Source: Mugil cephalus | Taxonomy: Eukaryota > Chordata > Actinopteri > Mugiliformes > Mugilidae | Direction of reading: 5' to 3' | DNA: 64,000 bases | NCBI RefSeq assembly: GCF_022458985.1 | Contig: NC_061781.1 | Span: 13,915,501 to 13,979,500 of the forward strand | The notes under the pieces: generated by a model | What the model saw: the letters and a program-made list of their open reading frames with translations, nothing else | Database searches by the model: none | What the model was told of the DNA's origin: nothing | Part shown: positions 34,701 to 45,904 of the stretch, one piece after another | How the letters are laid out: each line of letters starts with the position of its first letter | Numbering within the stretch: the first letter of the stretch is position 1 | Position numbers and translations under genes: made by a program

Positions 34701-37700
34701 TTTAGACAATCTCGCACCAATTTAAATTTTCGATTACAGACATAACAGCCACAGGGTGTGCCACACTATGGGTGTTGCAACTAATGTGCTGAGGTGCATC
34801 GCAATTGCACGACTTCAGGATGCAATACAGCTTAATATTTTCTTTTTATAAACTGGTTGCTCTCTAGTTTACTGATTGTTATCTTCAATCACAAATATAA
34901 TTGTCTTTCACATATGTAGTTGTGTTGCAGACAGCCCATAACCTAATATTACTGTATCCCAAACTAAAGATTAAAGGGTACATAAATCAAGTGGTCAGTC
35001 TGTGGTTAATTATTTTGCATAATTTTATGTTTTCAATCTTTTTCAGGTGGAGATTTACATTCTATCTATACATATTTACCTACGGAGTGCGTTTCCTTAA
35101 AAAGGTAAGTTTCTCTTACAGACAAATTGGCTGTATTTACTGTGTATTATTATATGAGTATGTAATATATTGTATAAATAGCTAAAGAGTCAACGTAAGC
35201 AAACATCAGTGTCCCTTTACCTCCAGCCACAACAGCAGGGGACAACCAGACTAGCTAGTTTGACTCTTAAAGAGACAGTGCGTCCCAACACTGAGAGACA
35301 TAACCACCAACTGTGGTGAATTACTGCACCTCCCTCGCATCAACTACCCACACACACCCCAGAATTTACCACCTCCATTGAGAACTGGGTGGTTTAAGCC
35401 TTCAGCTGGGCTGCTGGTGCAGATATATAAAAATACACTATATAGCCAAAAGTATTCTCTCACCTGCCTTTACACGCATGTGGATTTAAGTGACATTCTT
35501 AATCCGTAGAGTTTAATATGACATAAGCTTCAACTCATCTGGGAAGGCTTTCCACAAGGTTTAGGAGTGTGTTTATGGGAATGTTTAACCATTCTTCCAG
35601 AATCACATTCATGAGGTCAGACACTGACGTTGGACTGGCTCATAGTTTTCACTCTAATTCATCCCAAAAGGTGTTCTGTTGGGTCAGGACTCTGTGCGGG
35701 TCACTCAAAGTTCCTCCGCACCTAACTCATTCATCCATGTCTTTATGGACCGTGCTTTGCGCACTGGTTTGCGCAGTCATGGTGGAACAGGAAGGTGCCA
35801 TCTCCAAACTTTCCCCCCAAAGTTGGGAGCATGGAATAGTCCAAAATCTCTTGGTATGCTGAAGCATTCAGAGTTCCTTTCAATGGAATTACAGGGCCGA
35901 GCCTAGCTCCTGAAAAATAAGCCCACACCATAATCCACTCTCCACCAAACTTCACACTTGACACGGTGCAGTCAGACAAGTACTGTTCTCCTGGCAACTG
36001 CCAAACCCAGACTGGTCCTTCAGACTGCCAGATGGAGGATTGTGGGGCGACCTCTGTGCACTTCAGCAGCCGCTGACCCCGCTCCATCATTTTACGTGGC
36101 CTGAGAAGCTGTCGGTAGCTGTCATTCCCAATGGCTTCTACTATGTTATAATACCACTGACAGTCGACTGAGGAATATTTAGCAGCAAGGAAATTTCACG
36201 ACTGGACTGGTTGCACAAGTGGCATCCTATCACAGTAGTACACCTGGCATTAAAAAGCATCTCCATGTGCACCTTTAGCCACCACGTAAACACAGTTTTG
36301 CACTTTGTATGTAAATAAACAGAGATGTGCCAAAATGGGGATATGTTGCAAGTTTTGGAACATAATGAGTTGTAAAGTCGCTCTCACGTACTGAAAGCTC
36401 ACACATTGATTTTGTATTTATTTATTTAGTTATATCCACACAGTCCTTGGCTATTTTACAGACCCAGACAAAGTTCAGATTACAACTCTAACCCTTGAAA
36501 TGTCCATTATCATTTAGTTAGTTAACAACTATGATGAGCTTAAAGACTCCCTACAAATGAACATTCATCAATTACAATGCGTTTTCCTTTTCTGACATTG
36601 TGGCCAGGACGCATGTGTAATACATGTATTCCATGTAGCATTTGTTCCAAGCATTAGCTACTACTTGCTAACCTGTCTGAGAAACAAAGCACCTACGCTG
36701 CAATCAAATAGTTTATTTGAAGTTTGAGCTTCTCAAAGTCCCTTTTACCTCAGTGTTACTGTGAGGTGGTGAACTGTGTTTAGTTAGTTCAGGGGAGAAT
36801 CAGCATTTCTAGTAAAAACTGTTAACCGTGACTAGAAAGTTTCGAAATTCTAGCGTGCGCTGAGGTTACTGCAAAGCGGCACCTTTTGCCACACTCATGA
36901 GAGTTCAGAAATACAGCACATGGTAACAGGCCAGTTAACTAAATATCACTGGAACGTGTGGCCGACATGGTTTAATACAACTCATACATATATTCATGAA
37001 AACCCATAAATTACCACGACCGCGGCAATCGTCTAGGAAGAAAAAGAAAGGTCTCCCAGAGACAAAAGTTGCATGACAAAGCACTTTGTGAAAATAGTTC
37101 AGTGTCTGGCGATCGCTACTGCAGCCTCCAGCCTCTGTGGGGTTTATTAATAGAGCTGGTCTGGATAGGAGCGCAGACGAAAACTCAGTCACAGCGATGG
37201 GTCACTGTTTGCTTATAACACATTTTTTAGTATCTCAGTTACCATTTCCCTTTATATCCTAACCTCATTACTCAGGGTTCTACAACCCCCTGAGGTTGTT
37301 GTGTAGTCCAGCTTCTTCTCGACAGGACAGGACACTGCATTGTAGCGATCATTTAGTTTTATAAGACAAGGATAGAACGACAAAGCCTTGAATATATCCC
37401 CACCCCAGAGTTTTCTCATTAAAGTCTACTCTTCTCTCTTAGGTTTAGTAATTCAACTGTAGTATAATGATATTTTAGATTGCAGAATGTTTTAGGGTTT
37501 AAAAGTATTTATATTAAGTCCCTCTTTTCATTTTCCGCAGACCCCGTGGTTATGGAACACTAAAGAGTGTTGGTACAACTACCCTTACCAGGTAAGACAG
37601 CTATACACAGCGCATCTAACACAGCAGTGTTTACTCTTCTTCAGTAATCATGATGCTGCATTACTGAATTTACCACTTCTCAAATATTTATTTTAACCCT

Positions 37701-40700
37701 GCTGCTCTGTGTGTTCACCCAGCCTCTGACTGTGGACGTCCACTACTATTATATACTGGAGCTGTCCTTCTACCTGTCGTTACTCTTCTCCCAATTCACA
37801 GACATCAGGAGGAAGGTAAGGAAGACTGTAAGTGACACCGAAACCACCAAACCGTGCATTTTGAATCATTGACTGACTAAGTCACTCGTTTGTGCTGAAT
37901 CTAAATCGCAGAAAAGACATTATTGTCACCCTTGTCCAAACGTGCACCTTGTTTCTAAATATCACAAGGCTCTGTAACGGTTACTCTGTTTGCTTTGCAA
38001 AAATAGAGTTTTATGCTTCAGCGTATTCTCACTGACGTGTGAAATAACTACAAATTGAGAGAGTATAAAGGATTAGCACTTTTAATTCAGAAAATTACAT
38101 TCAAACTTGAGAAAAGTCTTTCGTGCCTGTTGGAGTTTTGTGTTTGTCCCATTACAAGCTCAGAGCTTGAAGAGCAGATCACACCCGTTGAGTTAAGCCA
38201 GTTATTTATAGCGGTTAGAAAACCGATCTATTTCACAGCAGACATTGTGACATTTTGAGAAAGCACAAGTGAAAGTAATTGCTATGAGCTATGGCTGCGT
38301 CCATTCGACTTTGTCAGTAAGCCATGTGAGCAAACCAGCAGCATTCATTTAAACGTTATGTTACACCTGGGCTTTCTTTACTGCCGCTGCGTCCGAGTGG
38401 CGTTGTGTTCACAAGAAGAGTCCACGTGGACGGCCCTCTTTGGTGTTCACAACCTCGTATGTGGGAATTTGCGGGTTTGGGAGTTGCGCGTACAGTTACC
38501 TTTCTTGTAACCACAAGCTCAAGCTGAGTTGTATTTGAAGGTGACACGTGAGAAATCCAACGAGTCCGCGTCGTGCCTTCAAATTGCACCTTTGCGGATT
38601 GGTCATGAGAAGCTGTGCGCACAAAACTAGGTCTAGTGGTAATATCTGGTAATGAGCTCTGAGGACAGCGCTGCTAGGCAACAGCTGGGGTTTACCGAGG
38701 CAGTTTAGCAGGCTAACCACTGGGAAACGATAAACTTTAATGACCTTCTCTTGTGGTATTCGCAACTTTGAAAATGTGAGCGTTTTGTTAAGGTTCAGTA
38801 CAGTTGTGTCGTTCGTGAGCTTATTCACGAGTTCACGAGTTCACAAGTGGCAGAAAATCAGTCATGCACACTGAACTGTTATCATGATTAATAAAAAACT
38901 GACTTCATACAGACTGTGATAATGTTTTCCAAACCAACTTCATCCCACTCCATCTACACTTTTGGTTCATCTAGTATCAATCTGCATGCCTTCCAGCCGC
39001 GGCCTTACTCCTGTCTCCAGTCCATCCCCAGCTGTGCCCTTTCCACAGCCACACTTCACTCACACTAGCTCCCATGATGCCATGCTGTGTATGCCTCCAC
39101 TCTGCCTCATCTCTTTGTTGACTGTTTGGCATGTTGTCTGTTTTTGTTTCTCCTTTCAGTTTTTTCATGCACAGCACTACACTGAGGAGGTCCTCTGCAC
39201 CCCCTGCCAATTCCAGTATGTTCCCCCTGCACACTCTTGCCTTGCTTTCATTCTGTATCTTGCATCATTTATCTTCCTTCTCCTCCTCCCCCTCTCATTC
39301 GATAGCCATTTCGGGCCGGTTCTCGTTGCTTTGAGCTGCCGCCATGACACGTTTCAGATTTGCTAGAGGAGTGCCTCCCCCTGTCCTGTCCAGATCCTTC
39401 GTCAAGGTTATCTGGAACATAATGGCTCATACCAAAAAAAAAAAAGGACCATAGCTAAACTGTCACGTATTTACATTAGACATTTTTGTTTTGTTTATTC
39501 CTTACATGTTGACGTCAAGTAGAGGAACATGGCTTTTGGCTCAATTGGAGTTTCTGTCTCTTAAATAAAGAAACCAAATATCATTTTGAGGGAGCTGTAT
39601 TACAGTCTGCTGAGGGCCCCATTTCCACAGCACTGAGCACCATGTGTTCACGAACGATCGGACATGAGGGGGGTGTATTATTTGCCGTTTGTGTTTGTAG
39701 TGACATGTGCTGCATGCAGTGATGTTTTAGCGTTCTTTCTGTACCTGCGTAACGTTTCCTCCGCAACTGTGTCCCCAGGACTTCCTGATCATGTTCCTGC
39801 ACCACATGGCGACGATCTCCCTCATCGTGTTTTCCTACGTGAACAACATGGCCCGAGTGGGAACCCTGGTCATGTGCCTCCACGACGCAGCCGACGTGCT
39901 GATAGAGGTGAGGATGGACGAGAGAATTAAACGCTGCGGACGGACAGTGAGCCAGCTCGCATTGTCGTTTATTTATTTTGTGCGTAGATGCGAGTTTGGA
40001 CAGTCGCACATTTTTGTTCTTCACGTTCTGTGCTTTAGCACCTGGCAGAGTGTGAAGTCTCAGCTTCAGTCTGAGTGGGTGTCAGATGAAGCGATTCTAA
40101 TACACAAAGCCCAAATGCAAAGTGGACACTTTGCTACTAAATGTTTGTTGGGTAGGTGTGTGTCGCTTTAGTGTAAGTTCACGCGCACGGGAGCACGTAT
40201 TGATTGAAAAACCCAGAGTCGAGTGAGAGCTGCTGCAGTAGATTGAGGTCAACTCTGGATGGGAGAAGATTACAAGGCAAGTGAAGAAGGCAATAAAGAG
40301 CCTTGTGAAAAACTAAAAATATATATTTGAGGGAACTGTTTTGACAAAATGAAGAGTTTGGTTCTAACCTCATTTGCATGGTGACAAAAAAAAAAATTTA
40401 TAAATGCGCAGCAAGTCAAGAGTACTTTCTGAGATATACACAGAAAAAAGAACAATACAATGTGACAATACAATGTTCTGCTGGCAAACTTTTGGACCTG
40501 GATGTTAGTTAGACACGTAGGAGCCACCTAGACCAGACCAGGTACCCCCCACCCCATAGCAATGACACTCCTTGATGGCAGCAGGCATCCCCAGCAGGAT
40601 GCAGCCTGACACAGACACACACAAAAATGGTTTCGGCCTCCAGATTCCCTCAATCCCAAACTGACCAAGTATATGTGGGATGATCCACAGAGTCCCCGTC

Positions 40701-41347
40701 CCCTCAGCCCATAGGACCCAAAGGCCTCCCACTAACAATACCCTCAGAAGGCCCAATGTCCTGATGAGTCACAACTGTTTTGGAGGCACAAGAGAGACCT
40801 ACACAATATTAGGGAGGTGGTCATAATGTGTGTGTTACTTATGACATAGTTTCTAAGTTCCATAACATTTTAAATTGAATGTGATGAAGCACAGAGCATG
40901 AAGAACAAGGGTGTGATCTGTGCTGTGTAGCTCGTTAACTACTTTAATATTTTTAATATTATTAATATTTTAAAACTGCTGTTTACATCAAGTGTTGTTT
41001 TGTTTGTTTTTTATAATCCAGGCTGCCAAGATGGCCAACTATGCCAAATGTCAGATACTGTGCAACCTCCTGTTTGCAATGTTTGCAATTCTCTTCATAA
41101 GTTCCAGGTTGGGAGTTTACCCCATCTGGTAAGTTCTTCTTTGCTTTTCGCAGCTTAGCATTCTTCTCATGGCTGCCTTGAACGCAGCAGCAGTAGCAGC
41201 AGCAGCAGCAACCTGATGCATTTGCATACAGGGCAGAGACTGGAGAACATTTTGTGCCTGAGTTGCCCAAGATGCTCTCCACATTTTCGCTCTTCATCTC
41301 TGAAGACGCATGTCAGATCAGAATTGTGAAGACCTCAGTGTGACTTT

Positions 41348-41402
<55 letters not shown>

Positions 41403-44067
41403 CCTCCGTCGTTTCTTTCATCAGATCTCTCGGTTTTGCGTTCTAAGCAGATCTTCTGGATATTCAAATGCTAATAATGGTTACTATGGATACAACAGCT
41501 TCAACCCCTCAAAGAAAGCCAAACAGTCCAGCAAAGGGAAAAGCGGATCATTATATTCATTGTTTTATCGTTGAAAGCAGAGTTTGAAGTGATTGTTAGA
41601 AGGCTACTACTTTTCTGCTCGCAAAGAGCTTTACAGCTGGAGTTGTCTATTTTTAGGGTTTTGCACTTACCTTAGATCCGTTAAGCATTTCATGATTTAG
41701 CTGATTCATCCAAATATGTAGACTAAACAGTAGAGGGAAGTTTAATCAGTGGCTTTTCCAAATAGTGATTACAGTAATTCCTGAATGCATCTCTGATGAC
41801 ATGTGGTGAGATTTAAATTATAGTCTTCAAAAGTACGCGTGGCATTCATCTGTCTGTAATAACATTATCACACCTTTCCTGAGTGAATGGAGACACATCT
41901 TAGTTTCAGAATCAGACAGCTGCAGTTGTCTGCTTATCTCTTAGATACCATCAGTTTTTCACTAAAATGCTATTTTCAGCATCTGGATTTAAAGCTGTTG
42001 TCCATAAAAATTGTGACCCATTCTGAAGAAAGAATTTAATATATATAAAAAGGCTCTCGGATTTGGCCCATTGAGTGCAGTTTAAAAATAAAAATAAATG
42101 CTTTTTGCCAGCACCCCACAGTTCTCTGCCTTTGTTTCCACCCCGTGATATGACGATCACACGCTACATTTTTGTCAACCCCCACCACACCGTTAGTAAA
42201 GTTGTCATTACTGTAAAGCTGTTGCCATGGCTTCAGGATCTGGAGGATGATTCACAGACTGCCATTTACAAGAATTGATCCGGGGATGCATGTAACACGG
42301 ATCTTGTAAATTTTGATCAAACGTCACTTTAGTTTCAGTTGCATGTAGATTCATTGTGTTACTTAAGCAAAATGGTTCTTTGAATGCACACACCTGTTTG
42401 TGTTACACACACACACCATTTCTGTCCAGATGTTTCATGAAAGACAAAGAGCTACAACATCTCTCTTCAGTGGCATCTGTTTGGCTTTGTGTGCCAAATC
42501 CTCAGAACATACAGTAACTCCCCCGCTAAGAGAGCATTAAACCCTTGTGCTTCCTTCTGATGAGATATGTTGAGTTAATTATCTCCCTCTCCCTCTGTTG
42601 CTATGGAAGGATTTTAAATACCACTTTGTTCGAGAGTTGGGAGATTGTAGGGCCCTACCCATCCTGGTGGGTCTTCAACCTGCTTCTGATCCTGCTGCAG
42701 CTCCTTCACTCCTTCTGGTCCTACCTCATAGTGAAGACAGCATGCAGAGCCATCTCCAAAGGAAAGGTGAGTCACTACGCTCAGCTCCACTTTTGAGTTC
42801 CGCCCCGTAATCCTGTTGTTGCATGACTTTGTTTGCCGCTCTATAAATACACATTTTCCCTTTCTATCCTCTATGCAAACCCGCGGCCTCAAAGGTGGGA
42901 AAATGGAATCCGTTACATGTAAGTACCCTGAAGAGTTTTACATTTTATTAGATCTCATATCTCTAGTTCATGGGTAAATTTACATTTCTTTAAATCATTA
43001 ACACATTTTAGTAAAGGGGTAAATGGAGGCAGAACATTATTTTTCAGTCGGTGCTTCAGTCAGTCACTGTTTCACCCTAGCCGAGACCCGTCAATCTAAG
43101 CCTCCTGTACACAGTAGGCCCCGCCCCCTATCGCTGCTGAGCTAAACGCAAGGCTGCATATTACTCCGTCAGGTTCCCCTCAATTGGCCGAGAGCCTATT
43201 TAGTCCTCAGGGGGAAATCCCAGGAGCAAAATTAGCATAAGAGAAGCTAACAGTGCAAGATATATATAGATATGTTTATGTTTATGACAGTTGCACAGCC
43301 ACCCTACTGTTGCACCTGTTTGAAATAAAAAATTAATACTTGAATGGCTTAATATTGAATGCAAAATGATAATAATAATGTATATTTATAAATAGCACTA
43401 GCTGAGTTTAATATAGAAGGTAGCGGGTCCCTACGTTGAAGACCCCCAGCTCTAGTAACCATGTAATCCTTTGCATGCATCATAGTGTGGACAGCCAACC
43501 AACTTATTTTATTGGTATACCTGTAATTACTCTTTCCTTTACAGTTTTATTATATTTGGATACGGCTCCAGCTGTCTAGTTCATAATCAAAAGATGATTT
43601 TGGTCATTGATTAATCTTTTATTGGGCAAAAACGGCAAACAAACTCTTGAAACTGAGAAATTGCAAAAGTTATTTTCTGTCATTGGAGACGTAAAAGGCA
43701 TCGGTCTGAGGTCGGCGTATTTATAGCTTTGCAAACTAGACTTTCCAGTTTATGCAGCGTTGGGCCTTCTGAACAACTGACATGCAGAGCTCATCGGTAA
43801 CGCCGTCATGCTCGGCCGCCCCAGATAATGAAACCGATAAGAATTTTAATGAGAAAAAAAAAAATGTAATCTCCAGCCCTCCCTGGCTTTATTTATTTAT
43901 TTCCACAGGTGTCTAAAGACGACCGCAGCGACATCGAGTCCAGCTCTGACGAGGACGACAGCCCCCCTCCCAGTCAGAAGCACCACAGCAGCGCCACCAA
44001 CGGGACGAACAGAAATCACGGGACCAACGGCTACCTGACGGGAGCCCCGTATCCGGACGAACACTGA
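28778..44067 (+). CDS. cers6: ceramide synthase 6, 11 coding exons, 394 aa
   Basis: ER-membrane enzyme that N-acylates sphinganine/sphingosine; mammalian CerS6 prefers C14-C16 acyl-CoA. Coding exons: 28778-28947, 29853-29958, 30050-30180, 35047-35104, 37541-37591, 37723-37815, 39779-39907, 41022-41128, 42610-42766, 42895-42918, 43909-44067. They total 1185 nt in frame with GT-AG introns. The N-terminus [20 protein letters not shown] is nearly identical to human CERS6, with a glycosylation sequon at N18. Exons 2-3 encode the homeobox-like segment ([18 protein letters not shown]). The TLC catalytic domain runs from about 131 to 335, with the active-site pair H211-H212 in MFLHHMAT and HDAAD at the end of exon 7. 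The tail [15 protein letters not shown] is a typical casein-kinase-2 region. The 24-nt exon 10 (VGKWNPLH) is probably alternatively spliced. It is divergent from stk39 with 1.6 kb between start codons. Confidence 0.97.
28948..29852. other. cers6: cers6 intron 1
   Basis: Non-coding stretch of about 0.9 kb with a short TTTA run near 29538-29556. No repeat body or exon recognised. Confidence 0.5.
30181..35046. other. cers6: cers6 intron 3 (4.9 kb)
   Basis: The largest cers6 intron. It contains a G-homopolymer tract (32942-32965) and short A-rich runs (33491-33505, 33729-33746). The segment 31100-31500 is compositionally complex and could be a conserved non-coding element, but I cannot test that. 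No exon was found. Confidence 0.5.
32942..32965 (+). repeat. poly-G tract with G-quadruplex potential
   Basis: Seven G, C, GGA, then thirteen or more G on the transcribed-sense strand of cers6 intron 3. Four or more G-runs with tiny loops satisfy a quadruplex pattern. Confidence 0.75.
35436..36290 (-). mobile_element. Tc1-like transposon relic, transposase on minus strand
   Basis: Starts after TA with 'cactatatagccaaaagtat', a Tc1-type terminus. The minus-strand frame at about 36090-35743 retains transposase blocks: [29 protein letters not shown] and [12 protein letters not shown], then a catalytic-Asp region reading FHHDCANQ where FQHDCAPVH is usual. Segments are deleted and frames broken. 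The right terminus is not visible; homology fades near 36270-36290. It lies in cers6 intron 4. Confidence 0.8.
37816..39778. other. cers6: cers6 intron 6
   Basis: Non-coding stretch of about 2 kb. An acceptor-like site at about 39153-39159 precedes a short open stretch ending in a 'CCAG|tatgtt' sequence, but it has no counterpart in CerS proteins and I do not call an exon. Nothing else recognised. Confidence 0.45.
40445..40835 (+). mobile_element. Tc1-like transposon 3' fragment
   Basis: The stretch 'acaatgttctgctggcaaac' and its continuation, and the end 'ggaggcacaagagagacctacacaatattagggaggtggtcataatg', match the 3' part of a widespread fish Tc1-like element whose usual ending is 'ctacacaatattaggcaggtggttttaatg'. 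The transposase frame is interrupted by deletions. It lies in cers6 intron 7. Confidence 0.7.
41343..41402. repeat. (TTTC)n microsatellite
   Basis: About 15 tandem TTTC units in cers6 intron 8. The same motif recurs at 51905-51945 in the spc25 3' UTR. Confidence 0.95.
41403..42609. other. cers6: cers6 intron 8 remainder
   Basis: About 1.2 kb of non-coding sequence. I see no exon and no repeat body. Confidence 0.5.
42895..42918 (+). other. cers6: 24-nt microexon of cers6
   Basis: Flanked by an acceptor CTCAAAG and donor GTAAGT. It encodes VGKWNPLH, corresponding to AGKWNPLH in mammalian CERS6. Skipping it keeps the frame (394 to 386 aa). From memory, human CERS6 has isoforms that differ by 8 residues at this position. 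Confidence 0.85.
43290..43455. mobile_element. partial copy of the hAT-like MITE at 7073-7399
   Basis: Shares 'accctactgttgcac', 'aatattgaatgcaaa', 'ataatgtatatttata', 'tagcac...gagtttaatatagaa' and the end 'ggtccctacgttgaagaccc' with the copy in stk39 intron 16. The left part is missing. It lies in cers6 intron 10. Confidence 0.65.
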
Positions 44068-44860
44068 CTCGCCGAGCGGACGTCGCGCCGGTGGAGCCGT
44101 GCTACAGACACCATCCATTTATCTGTGTGCGTGTGTGTATTTGAGTGTATGGTGGAGACATGAACAACATCGCCTGTCTGGAGGTTCTGGATAGATTTAT
44201 GTGAATGCAGTTTTTTTTTTTTTTTTTAAATTGGTTGTTTAATAATTTCCTTGCATAATTTCTTCTCTTCATCTATGTATTTGCATCAAACTGCACTCAA
44301 TATCAAAGTACTCCTATCGGTACAACCCACTCTCTGTTTAGCCAATGAATGACAGCATTCCACTCTGTGGTGTACGCATGCTACTTTAACATACAGCGGT
44401 CTGGCATACTGGGGGTGCGTTCTCCTACGTTTGTGTCTTTCTATGTTATTTATTTTTTTTTTATAAATATGTTCGCAGGTCGTGGCCAGACGTCTAATTA
44501 TCTGAAACAACACAGCTGTTTTTGTTGTTGTTGTCATTTTCCCTCACGTCACGAGTATTAGCAAAAAAAACGCTGAAGGCCCCGGTTTTACTTTCAATGC
44601 TACACCCCCAAAGATTTGCCAAAAACGGTGACTGAGTTTCGTCTTCGCTCACGAAATACAAGCATTCTCCACTCCTGTAAATGAGATGTCAATAACAGTA
44701 TTATGTGTGTGCATCAGACATGGCTAGACGCTGTACTCCCTATCGAAGCATTTTGTTAAGTATTCTGGTACGCATTACATTTAAGGCCATTTGTCCTCTT
44801 ATGAGGCAGACATGACTTGTTTGAATTATTCAATAAAAAAACAAACAAAAAAAAAACATG
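44068..44860 (+). other. cers6: cers6 3' UTR with polyadenylation signal
   Basis: From the stop codon to just past AATAAA at 44832-44837. A T-homopolymer of about 18 nt lies near 44210-44227. The end of the transcript is inferred from the hexamer. Confidence 0.6.
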
Positions 44861-45835
44861 AAGGTTGCAAATATGTGTGGGTGTTTTGAATGAGCTTAAT
44901 CAGTGAGAGGGGAATAACGCTGGCAGCTTGGTGGTTAATACGTCCACAGTTAGACTCTAGACGGTGTGAAGAGGGACAGGCTCAGATTCCTCCGCTTAAA
45001 CATCAACCATTCACCTATTATAGCTACTTTTATTTGCAAAGAGGCATAGCTGGTAAATGACTTAATTTGCTCTGCTGTATAAGCTGAATGATCGAGATAA
45101 AGGATAATGCGTTCCAAGTCAGTGGGTTTCTATTTTTGTTAGATGGCCAAATTAGCATTTTCCATTAAGGCACTATATATTGTGCGTGCTAGTGCTAGTG
45201 GTCAATATATAATAAAGGAAAGATTTATGAGTTTCGAGCCATTAGTAAGACTCTTTGGAAAATTGTTGAAAATCAGTGCTATGCTATACACTTGAACATT
45301 ACCTATATAGCATTTACCAGTTCACTGTTTGCTAGCAAGTGCAACATGCTGCATATCAGTGTCGCTTCACATCTTGTTTCCACCAAATTGACAGAAAACT
45401 CCAGTAAATACAGGTTGGTTGTTGCATCACATTACCAAACCGGCACGTTATTTACCAAACAGACACAACCCAACAAACCAAAAGCAGCTGCAAATGCCTA
45501 TAAAACATTAGTAAATTATTTCCTAACCATTCAAGAATTAGTTACAGGTTTTCCAGTCTAACTTTAAACTAAAGTCTAAAGGGTGACTCATTAGAAAGTG
45601 TGGCTCAGTTTGTTTGAACGGGACATGAAGCTACTCCACATTTGTCATGTGTATACATATTCTTTGGCCGGCAATTTGCCTGGGTAGGTGTAAGTGTGTG
45701 TGTTTAGTGTTTATAACAGGCCCTTTCTTTACACCTGTGTCAGGTTGAATTCCAGCTTAAGTTTACACTTATTCCCTCCTCGCACTGGAATTTTCCTTCC
45801 TACGGCACACAGGCGACGGCTCAGGTGATTTCCGC
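44861..45835. other. cers6-nostrin intergenic spacer and nostrin promoter region
   Basis: About 1 kb with no gene recognised. The open frame at 45292-45561 has no protein motif. The nostrin promoter presumably lies at the right edge; no TATA box or CpG island is obvious. Confidence 0.5.
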
Positions 45836-45904
45836 ATGAGTGACTTTGGGAGGAGAGTGGTCAAAGTTCCAGGTCCAAAGTCAACAAACCGCCACAGTCT
45901 TAAG

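Noticed and set aside
38962-39366. 134-codon open frame in cers6 intron 6 with an acceptor-like site near 39159
   Set aside because: No counterpart in ceramide synthases; exons 6 and 7 join perfectly in frame without it.
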